Shown: piece after piece, positions 55,634-64,000 of the stretch
Position numbering within the stretch: the first letter of the stretch is position 1
How the letters are laid out: each line of letters opens with the position of its first letter
Notes under the pieces: generated by a model
The model's input: only the letters and a program-made list of their open reading frames with translations
The model's database searches: none
What the model was told of the DNA's origin: nothing
From: Impatiens glandulifera
Lineage: Eukaryota > Streptophyta > Magnoliopsida > Ericales > Balsaminaceae
Reading direction: 5' to 3'
Assembly: GCF_907164915.1 (NCBI RefSeq)
Contig: NC_061869.1
Location: 26,715,616 to 26,779,615, forward strand
Length of the DNA: 64,000 bases
Program-made: the position numbers and the translations under genes

Positions 55634-56832
55634 TGTTAGATAAAATTGACCGGTTAATAAGATCTTAACAAAACAAACCTATTGTGCAGGAACGGTCAGG
55701 ATTTGCAACTGGTCAAGTAATCAAACCGGTTTAAAGAAACAGATGAACAAACTAAAACTATCCGGATTGAACAGATGAACAACCTGAACGACAAAGATTT
55801 CAAACTGGCCAGAAGAGACAAAATCCAGAACCGAAAGTAGTCTGGTTGAATTGCACAACCGGCTAACCTGATAAGTTGGAATGAAGTATTCAACTCAAAT
55901 CTAACGAGAAGACTACTTAAAGAAAGAAGTCAAAAATATCAAATAAATAGCAGTTTACAAATTGGTGCAAACAGACACTTTGGGCATATGCAGAAGATGA
56001 CATCAAAGGATCAGACTGTGACATTACTATTTTGGTACAAGTCTGATGATATGCTGCAGGCTGCAGAAGATTGCCTGAAGAAACAGTTACCATTTTGGTA
56101 TAAGTCAAAGGAGAAACCTCCCAGGTGCAGGAACTATCCAACCGACAGTTGCCATAATCAAGCAATGACTAAGTCAGTCGGTGTGCTCCATGCCTTGGAA
56201 GCCTAAACCGCATTTAATGCTATGCTGAACCTCTGAAGCTATCCGTTGAAGAAATGTGACCGTTGGCACATTTTTACCTATAAAAGAATAAGCTGAGGAA
56301 GCTAAACAAGGTGTGACAACTAGTGTGAGAAACAAGTCTTTGAGAAACAAGTGAACAAGTGCTAAGAAAGAGTAAGAACAAGTTACAAAGTGTTTATCTC
56401 TCTAAAGATTCAAAGTTTGAGTGCGTTTGTGTTACAGTTTCTGTGAGAATTGTAAGAGTAATTATCGAGCAGTCAATAAGATTCGATCGTGTATAGTATT
56501 GTGTATTACTTAGTGAATATCCTTCTCGTGGTTTGAGAAGAAGGGGTGACGTAGGAGTTTTATCTCCGAACATCCATAAAAATATGTCTTGTGCTTTACC
56601 TTATTCCGGTCCTATACTCTAACCGAATCTTCACATTCTAACCGGTTCCATATTCTAACCGATTCCTACTACCTTAACCGCTTCACTAATTCTCAATCGA
56701 TATTCTTAAAACCGCATCTCTATTCATCCTGTATGTGTGTTGCTTCAACCTGAAACAAACCACTTCCGCACTTGAACTCGGTTCAAGGATTTGTGACAGT
56801 TTGTGTAGTATTGAAACCGGTGTTAATTTATA
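55634..56832 (+). repeat. 3' LTR of OUT, right end truncated
   Basis: Begins TGTTAGATAAAATTGACCGG directly after AAAAAGGGAGAAAT. The core promoter pair is TGACCGTTGG (56257-56266) and TATAAAAG (56279-56286). The conserved block is at 56542-56581. Homology to the IN LTR stops near 56832, about 100 bp short of the expected CCCAACA end. Confidence 0.85.
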
Positions 56833-56833
56833 T

Positions 56834-57534
56834 TGTTCTATTAACAAGTTAATTTCATGTACAAATGATTGATGTGCTTGATAAACAATGCTTGGATGCC
56901 TACCAAGAGATAAAGTTTTTGTCTGAGTACCTATTGAGTGATAGGGATGTTTTTAGACATTTAGTCGTTTTTATGTTGCGAGAGGGGTTACCTATCGAGA
57001 GATATTGCTTTAGAGGAATCGTATATAAATGATGTCTCGACCTATTGACAAATAATGTTTTCAGACGAAATCATGTACAAACGATTGGTGCATTTTATCA
57101 ATAGATAGAGTTTCTAATGGAATCATATACAAATGATGTCTCGATCTATCGACAAATATAATTTTTAGATGGAATCGTGTACGCACGATTAGCGCACCTA
57201 TCAATAGATAGGGTTTCTAACAGAATTATATACAAATAATGTCTCGACCTATCAACATATATGATTTTCAAATGGAATCGTGTACAAATGATTATCACAC
57301 CTATCAATAGATGAGTTTTTAACGAAATCATATACAAATAATGTCTCGACCTATTGACATATAGGGTTTTTAGACAAAATCATGTACGAATGATTAACAC
57401 ACCTATTAATAGATAGGGTTTCTAATAGAATCATATACAAATGATATTTCAACCTATCGACAAACAGGTTTTCAGATGGAATCGTGTACGAATGATTAAT
57501 GCACATATCAACAGATGGGGTTTCTACTGGATCA
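56834..57534. repeat. Tandem repeat of ~51-bp monomers in ~103-bp dimers
   Basis: Alternating monomers GGAATCATATACAAATGATG...CGACCTATCGACAAATA and GGAATCGTGTACGAATGATT...GCACCTATCAATAGATAGGG. About seven dimers, becoming irregular to the left. Same family as 17340-18010, and it continues shortly after the hAT-like insertion (58021-58076). Confidence 0.8.
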
Positions 57535-57542
57535 TTTACGTA

Positions 57543-58020
57543 TAAGGATGGCAATTTGAAACTGCCCCGAAAAAAACCGAACCGAATTGCCCTGTTTAGG
57601 ATGGTTTATCCTCGAAACCGAATGGGGATGGGGTGGGGATGGTATTTGTGTCCCCCGACCCAACTCGCCCCAATTTTACCTCGATTCTGCCCCGAACACC
57701 ATAAACATAATTAAATATATTAAATGACATATATATTTATTTATTAACTCTATTTTATAAGAGTAGTAAAATTATTTCTTTATAATAATATAAAATTTTA
57801 ATATATTACAATATATATTTTATTAAAAAATTAGTTTATATAATTTTATTGTTTAATATTTATTTAATAAAAAATAATTATTAACGGTGCCCCGCGGGAT
57901 TCCCCGAAACCGAAAAAAACCAAACGGGGCAGGGATGATATTAAAAAAATCCCCGAAATTCAAACGGGGCTGGGTTGGTAAATTCATTCCCCGCCCCGAA
58001 CCGCCCCATTGTCATCCCTA
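57543..58020. mobile_element. hAT-like non-autonomous element (478 bp)
   Basis: Ends TAAGGATGGCAATTTG and, inverted, TAGGGATGACAATGGGG, flanked by identical 8-bp TTTACGTA (57535-57542 and 58021-58028). The interior is AT-rich between GC-rich CCCCGAAACCG subterminal parts. No transposase. The 8-bp duplication and TAGGG-type ends fit hAT. Confidence 0.85.
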
Positions 58021-58076
58021 TTTACGTATGAGCTCAAGTCCTTTTCGATAGACAAGATTATTAATGGATCATATTA

Positions 58077-59511
58077 CACTAGTAGAAAAGGGGTATTAAT
58101 AAGGTCTAAAGCCGTTACAGAAGACCCCAAAATCCATTACCAATAACTTTTAGTAACGACATATAATGCCGTTACAATTCGTTACAGAAACGAACGTTAC
58201 TAACACTTATTTAGTATTAGTAACGGTTGTAATACTGTTACTGATATAAGTATTAGTAAGGGCACTATCACATAGAAAACCATTAATTATGTGTATATCT
58301 GTAATGGCATTGGCAAAGGTAGAGCTGTTACATATACTAGTATCAGTAACGATTCTGTCAATAGCATTGTCGTTACTGATATGAGTATCTGTAACGACTC
58401 TCCTTTTGCCAATGTCATTATAAATACTCATTTAAATGTATTTCGTTTATATTTAAATTATTAATATACCTGTAAACAATATTAAATATTTAATTGCCAA
58501 AAATATTAATATATTCTAAAAATACCCAAATATCATACTTCAAATATCATAATCCAAAAATACTTAATCCAAAAATCAAATGATCAATTCAATACAATAT
58601 CAAATCAAGTAGGAGGCGGAGGACGGAGAGGGAAGTCACTGGGAAACATAGATAATATCATTGCCATCTAATTCTTCATCTAAACAATTTCTTCATTCAT
58701 TTGGTGACGCTCAGCCTTACAGCGAAGTCTCTCAGCCTCAGAGCGTTGTCTCGCATCCTTAGAACGCAGTCTCTCATCCACACAACGCTTTTCTCAACCT
58801 CAATATCTTCACGCGACATTCGTCTCTAAGCCTCATTCTCCTCTCGTATATGTATCATCATTGCTTCACGCTCCTCTTGGAGCTTCTATATCTCCAATTC
58901 ACGGTCCTCTCGCATTTTGCGCATTTCTTCCTATAGAAACAGGTTGTCCTCATATAATTGCCGAGTGTTTGTGCAATGAATGCTCGAAGAACCCCAAGCA
59001 TCTGCTCTAAACGATGTAGGTCGTACATCTGCCCCCATACCTACGACTCTACCATGTCCTTGAGACCCGAAGAGGTACTCCATTAACTACAGTTCATTCC
59101 TACTCGAGTCTTCTTCTATAGTAGTGTACAATGCACACTACAAACAAAATTAATTTTGAATTAATACAAAAACATAAACAAACACAAATTAAACATATAA
59201 ACAAGACTTACAACTTTCTCAACAACAGTATGGGGGACCCCCGGATTTGGATCCTGTAGAGTTGGTTTCTTAGTATGCGTGTGAGAAATAGGTCAGCCAA
59301 ATTAGACGATTTTCCAATAGTCCTCTCCTATATAAATTCAATAATACACATTATAATAAAAACGAAAAAACATTAGAAACTTTGTATGAAATGAGAAAAC
59401 TGTAGACACTCATTTTTGTTCCTTCAGATTTATATTTTGAGCCTATGAAATAAATAAAAATCCGAAATATAAACGTTGAAAAAATAAGAAAATAAAATTT
59501 GATAAATATAT
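58077..59511 (-). mobile_element. CACTA (En/Spm) element end, interrupted by R
   Basis: Starts CACTAGTAGAAAAGGGG, a typical CACTA terminus, next to TTA. Subterminal repeats of GTAACG/CGTTAC are dense from 58120 to 58400. A decayed coding part on the minus strand follows (58600-59330). The other terminus is not seen; element R begins at 59512 within it. Confidence 0.75.
58600..59330 (-). pseudogene. CACTA-associated protein remnant (coiled coil)
   Basis: Minus-strand reading gives THTKKPTLQDPNPGVPHTVV, then an intron-like AT-rich break (59150-59210). Next come YLFGSQGHGRVVGMGADVRP and RQLYEDN, then MRKMREDRELEI, a charged coiled coil. This resembles the C-terminal part of plant En/Spm Ptta-type proteins. 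Stops interrupt it. The identification rests on residue patterns only. Confidence 0.5.
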
Positions 59512-60741
59512 TGTTAGGATCTAGGTCGCGGCTGGGGAACCGGGGTCTGGCCGGTTAGCGCGTTTCACTCAAAGGGTGGTGATTAATCCGGTTAGAGATT
59601 AATACCGGGGTTTCAATACTACACAAACTGTCACAAACCCTTGAACCAGGTTCAAGCGCGGAAGTGGTTTGTTTCAGGTTGAAGCGACAAACTCACAAGG
59701 CAGAACCGGATTTGGATAAGACAAGTTTGGAAGTTGCTGGGTCGGCTTTGGATCTTGGTAATTGGGTTTAGGTAATGTTGAATCGGTCGAGGCGGTATTA
59801 GCGGGTTAGTGCAGATTGGTAATAAAATAAAGTAAGCAGAAAGCAAGTAACAAGACAGATTTTTATGGATGTTCGGAGATAAAACTCCTACGTCACCCCT
59901 TCCTCTCAAAACCGCGAGAAGGATATTCACTAAGGAATACAAACACAATCAGATCGAGACTTATTTCTTGCTCGATAACACCCGTACAATTTTCACCGAA
60001 ATTGTAGAATTACACTTCAACTTAGCGCTTAAGCTTTCTAGAGATAGAACACAATCTTGTCACTTAGGCTGTGGAATTTTCAGAACTTGTAACCCTCTTA
60101 AAATCCCTTGTGTTTCCAATTTACTCCTCTTTAGCTCCTTCTTTTATAGGTGAAATGTGTCAACGGTCACATTTCATTTCCTTGAATCTGATTGGTTGAG
60201 CAGAGATTCAGTAATTCAGACCTGGCGGTCTAGTCTTTAGACCTGGCGGTCTAGTCTTCCAGTGTGTAGGTCAAACCGGCTAGGTTTGTCTTTTACTCAA
60301 TGTGGTAGTTGTCGGTTAGACAGTTGTCTGTACTTGGAAGATTGTCTTTCTAATTTATCTTGAAGTAGAAAGATCTTGTAGGACTATCTTCTGCAGCTTG
60401 CAGACTATCCTCAGACTTGTATGAATATGGCAATATTCAGTCTGTTCCTTTGGTATTATTCTCAACAGATACCCGAAGTATTTATTTGTGCTGGTCGGTT
60501 TGTTAATGTTGACTAGATCACTTCCGGTTTTTCCATGGCTTCTGATTGACCGACTGTTTAATTGATTCTGGCCTTCTAATTTGACCAATCTTGACTTTCT
60601 TGTGCGGTCATGTTTCTGGTCGGTTTAGATGCTTGACCGATTGAGTTTCTTAACCGGTTTATTAATTTGACCGGTTCGGTCCTTTGCCTATTTCTGCACA
60701 AGAGTTTTGTTTTTATTTAACCGATCTAATTTTATCTAACA
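59512..60741 (-). repeat. 3' LTR of R (1230 bp)
   Basis: TG...CA ends (TGTTAGAT at 60741, CCTAACA at 59512). It keeps TATAAAAG (60141-60148), an AACGG core (60162-60166) and the conserved block (59862-59902). It is a full-length guide to the part deleted in the IN 3' LTR. Confidence 0.85.
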
Positions 60742-60985
60742 ATTTCTCCCTTTTTGATTATTTTATTTAAAATATTCAAAATCCTGTAAGAGTGCAAATG
60801 TAGGTCGGTTTTGAGAATTTTTATTTGGCCGGATTTTTAGAAACTGACTTGGGAGAATTTTTCGAAAAATTTTGGAAACTTTTGATAAAAATTTTGAAAA
60901 ATTCTATCTTCTTATCTTATCAATTTCTCCCTTTTTGATTATTTTATTTTAAATATTCAAAACCATGCAAAAATTGAAATATAGG
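60741..60985 (-). promoter_or_regulatory. Duplicated polypurine tract region of R
   Basis: Two copies of the complement of AAAAAGGGAGAAATT with TTTTAAATA-type flanks, at about 60742-60785 and 60923-60965, as in IN and OUT. Confidence 0.7.
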
Positions 60986-61088
60986 CCGATTTCCAAAAAT
61001 CACTTTATATATATAAGAAAACACTAAGGAAAAAAGCTATATATATGATAACCGAAGTAAACATAATTAAAGACAGGAAATGAAGCCC

Positions 61089-63742
61089 CTATTTCTTTGA
61101 TCTTGACGGCAGGAATTGTTCCATCATTGCATCTGTGGGTTGTCCCTTAGTCGGCCTAGAGGAGGGACCTTGACCGCCTGAGGTGCCGGTTTGAGGAGAT
61201 AACGACTGACCGATCGTTCTGATTGGAATTGCATCTAAAACCCGCTGTCTTGTGAGTTGCGGCTGAACATCTTCTTCGAAATCATCCTCGGTGTGCAAAG
61301 CCGGGTTGAGAGGAGGGTCAACAACTGTCTCGGTGATTCTGTCCAACAGCATGTTGACTTACTCCTTCTTTGAAGGAGCTTTCCTTTTACGTGTAGCCGG
61401 AACCGAAGAGGAGACAACCGCCTGGGACTTCTTGTGAACCTTGGAATACTCGTCGAACAATTATTTCTGAGCTTGTAGCCGCTTAGCATCTTCAGCTTTT
61501 TGAGCCGCTATGGATTTTGCGATTTCCGTTGCATTTATGGCCATTTTCTACATGTGGGCGGCTATGTTCGCATCAGTTGCTACCGCTTCCTTCTGTTTCC
61601 GCGTCTCCTCATCCAGCGCATCTTGAAGTTGCCAAACCGCGAGGGCATTCGCCTCCTCAGTTGCTTTATCCGCAGCCAGTTTGGCCGTTATCAATTTAGT
61701 CACATGTTTGGTGACCGCCTTGAGGTCAGCCTCAAGCTTGGTGTTCCTTTCCTCAAGACTTGCATTCTTTTCTTCAAGACTTATGACCCTGTCGAGTGTT
61801 GAACCGGCTTGGGCACTTGACCGCTCCAGGTCCTCATCGACCTTTGTCAGCCGTTGCTCGGTGTTTTCTTGAGACCGTTCCATCTCTAACACCTTTTTGC
61901 TGACCGACTCGAGGTCATCCACCAACTTTGGAGTCATATCCTCCAAGGCCTTGGTTCGCTTAAGATGAGCGCCGTACAGTACATCGGCATTACCGTAGTT
62001 GGTTTCGACCGACGTGATCCGCTTGACCGCCTCGCCAAGATCATCCCTTGTTGTCTCGGCTATCTTGATCGCTTGGATCACGGTTTTCTTAATTTTCTTC
62101 TTCTAGGGTCGAACCACGTCGTTGGAAAATTCTTTGATGATAGATATGACCCTCTCTTCCGTAATGGCCGGTTCTGAATCCGCGGGTGGAGCAGATGCTC
62201 GTGTGTCGGTGAGAGGCGTCTTTGTCCTTTCATCGGTCATGTTGATAGTCTGATCCGCTGGAGGAGAGACTACCACTTCATCGTTCGGGTTCTGACCGCC
62301 ATCATCCCTAGGAGACTATGAGTTCGTCGTTTCTTGTTGTTCGGGCACCGCTTCAAGTCGCGCCACTTCATCGGCCAGATCCCTTTCCTTGACCGAAAGC
62401 AACTCCAACACCAAGAGTTGTAATTGAGAATTCGGTGTTTCCGGAGTGTGCTTTTCTCTAAGGCATTGAATGTGTTTGGTGAGTTTTAGTAACCGAGCAC
62501 GAGTTTCTACTATTGCGTGTCGGTCTAAGGCTGTGTTGGGATCCTGAGCTTTTGTTAGGTTGATGACCTCCTCCTCTATTTCCATAATTTTTCGAATTTC
62601 TGTCCAGCGGTTAGACCTGATAGCATTTGTTTGTAGAATACTTGATGCCGGTGCCGCAACCATTGACAGAATGCTACGGACGCCTCGCGACCTTGCTGGT
62701 TGATCTCCTCCATGATTCTGCTTACGATATTCTCGGCCACCTCATGGGTGTTGTCGTTAGTGTGAACATCTTCTTCCCTAGGGCCGTCTGCACCGATATC
62801 AGCATTGTCAAGACTGGCCGATTGATCCTCGCTTATCTAGTCTTCCCCTTTACCGGACGGATCTTCTTCGGTATTGTGGAAATTTGTTCGGTCAGAGATG
62901 GAGGCCGAATCTTCCGCATTAGGCGTTTCGGACCGCGGGTCAGCAGATTCAATTGATTGTTTGTCTTTCTTGCCTCCGGATTTTTCTTTGGCCGGAGCTG
63001 GTTTCTTACTGGCCGACTTCTTCCTTCTGTCACCTGTAGAACCGGAGACATTTCTTTTGCTCTTCCTGTCCGTGAATTGGTGGGATCTTATGATTTTACT
63101 TGACGAAAGAAGAACACCAGGACCGGTGTTGATGTTGTTGTGGAGCATAATCTTCCTAAGTGGGATGGCGTATCCCCATGACCGGGTGGAATCCGGTTTC
63201 ACCATTTCACAAAAGTTATTGAAAATGACCTTCGCCCAGTTTATTCTGATGCCGTTTACTAAACCGACAAGCATCTCGATTTTCGCCCGGGTGAGACTAT
63301 CATAGTTTACCCCTCTAGCTTGGACCGATTTTGTGAAGATATCACATAGCGGTCTGTACTCCGGTCGAAGACTTGTTTTCTTTCCGGAGTCCCCGATAGG
63401 AACCTTGGTTTCCGAAAGAACTTGGCAAGCCGCTTCGAAAGTCTCTTGATCTAAGGTCGCCTGGAGGTTGGTTCCTTCTGATGGCAGGCGTAGTATATCA
63501 GCAACTAACTCTTCTGTCGATTCTAGCTGCTGACCGCTGACGGTTGCAGTTATTGTTCTTCCGGCGAGAGATGCGGTTTGGAAAAATTCCTCCACCGCTT
63601 CCTAGTATCGTACGAACGGACCGCCTAGGAAGTATTCGAGTCCGGACTCAGAGATCCGGGATAAGACTTGCTTTGCCGGAGCCGAACCGTTTGCTCGGAT
63701 TTCTTCAAAGTCGACCTGGACGATATGTTTGTCGCGACCCAT
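61089..63742 (-). pseudogene. Accessory C of R, broken
   Basis: Starts MGRDKHIVQVDFEEIR (ATG at 63742) and ends at 61089 with PSRSKK; the 2654-bp span is almost the length of C in IN (2652 bp). It has the family domain (SGLEYFLGGPF, LRLPSEGTN, RPEYRPLCDIFTKSVQARG, INWAKVIFNNFCEMV), a basic region (RRKKSASKKPAPAKEK), linkers and a long coiled coil (62081-61548). TAG codons lie at 63602-63604 and 62837-62839. The frame shifts between 62837 and 62663, and several later stops follow. Function unknown, as for IN. Confidence 0.75.
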
Positions 63743-63859
63743 TGTTGATGATTGAATCGAGAGAGCAAGAGAAAAATGTTTTGAGAGAGTTTGAGAAAGT
63801 TGAGAGCTAGAGAGAGAAAGCCGTTTCGCGTAAGAATGAAATAAAATGGCCAAGGACCC

Positions 63860-63993
63860 TATTTATAGTTGCGGTTTGGAATCCTAACCGTCGCAAACCG
63901 TCCCATCATCTTTAGGCGGGAATTTTCCCTCCAAGTACATTGAGCGGGAAGCAGTGGGTGGCAAACCTAGGGCGGGAATTCATTAGCGGCAAA
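63860..63993 (-). promoter_or_regulatory. Promoter of accessory C (R): E2F-like sites plus TATA
   Basis: On the minus strand TTTGCCGC (63993-63986) matches the E2F consensus. ATTCCCGC (63979-63972), CTTCCCGC (63951-63944) and ATTCCCGC (63923-63916) are close variants. TATAAATA is at 63867-63860, 118 bp before the ATG at 63742. Confidence 0.55.
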
Positions 63994-64000
63994 CCTAAGG

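Larger units (their letters stand above)
34380..56832 (+). mobile_element. OUT: older Sirevirus-like copia element, split by IN
   Basis: It consists of a partial 5' LTR (34380-35135), a jump to the protease region (35138-35201), the inserted element IN (35202-46905), the rest of integrase/RT/RNase H (46906-49893), accessory genes A, B and C (50433-55257), duplicated polypurine tracts and a 3' LTR (55634-about 56832, right end truncated). The PBS, all gag and the start of pol were lost in a deletion running from inside the LTR to the protease, so OUT was already defective. Removing IN gives continuous sequence across the ATAAT site. Confidence 0.85.
59512..64000 (-). mobile_element. R: Sirevirus-like element, 3' part (minus strand)
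   Basis: In minus-strand order from the right edge: accessory C promoter (63993-63860), accessory C (63742-61089), duplicated polypurine tracts and 3' LTR (60741-59512). The LTR opens TGTTAGATAAAATTAGATCGG, cut here to the IN subfamily signature, so R is a close relative of IN. Left flank TATAT (59507-59511) is the expected target duplication. gag-pol and accessory A and B should lie beyond 64000. Confidence 0.85.

Overview
The window is repeat-dense nuclear DNA from a flowering plant. It holds plant Ty1/copia and Ty3/gypsy retrotransposons primed by initiator tRNA-Met, hAT and CACTA DNA-element ends, a tRNA-Phe-like sequence and long AT-rich spacers. An asterid eudicot is my guess only. I see no intact host protein gene.

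Layout. (1) 1-16049: two copia-type elements on the minus strand, called L1 (1-6469) and L2 (6470-16049). Each keeps gag and one accessory ORF but lacks protease, integrase, RT and RNase H. L1 sits inside the 3' LTR of L2. Their LTRs carry minisatellites upstream of the TATA box. (2) 16050-24500: AT-rich DNA, short degenerate tandem repeats, a decayed Ty3/gypsy fragment (minus, 18890-20860) and an LTR fragment related to L1/L2 (23028-24110). (3) 24515-30960: two diverged copies of a promoter plus 5'-exon-like segment. The first is interrupted by a 3.57-kb foldback element (25009-28573) with 8-bp target duplications and arms of about 1.1 kb. Each arm has a G-rich minisatellite and a tRNA-Phe-like sequence. 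(4) 30960-34379: AT-rich DNA with little structure. (5) 34380-56832: an old Sirevirus-like copia element (OUT, plus strand). A younger relative (IN, 35202-46905) is inserted inside its pol region with a perfect 5-bp target duplication, ATAAT. (6) 56834-58076: a ~51/103-bp repeat family carrying a 478-bp hAT-like element. (7) 58077-59511: one end of a CACTA transposon, interrupted by (8) a third Sirevirus-like element on the minus strand (R, 59512-64000), which runs off the window.

How the genes fit together. IN and OUT have the order LTR, gag, pol, accessory A, B, C, duplicated polypurine tract, LTR. A, B and C share one N-terminal domain, so they look like a tandem triplication inside the retrotransposon. 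L1 and L2 carry a single relative. Nearly every accessory ORF has its own TATA-like box about 70-120 bp upstream. The C-gene promoters of IN, OUT and R also contain E2F-type sites, and the LTR promoters carry a Myb/MSA-like AACGG core next to TATA. My leading hypothesis is a retrotransposon family with a separately promoted, possibly cell-cycle-linked accessory gene cluster. All gag-pol copies are broken; accessory A and B of IN are open. Functional statements beyond standard copia domains are inference.
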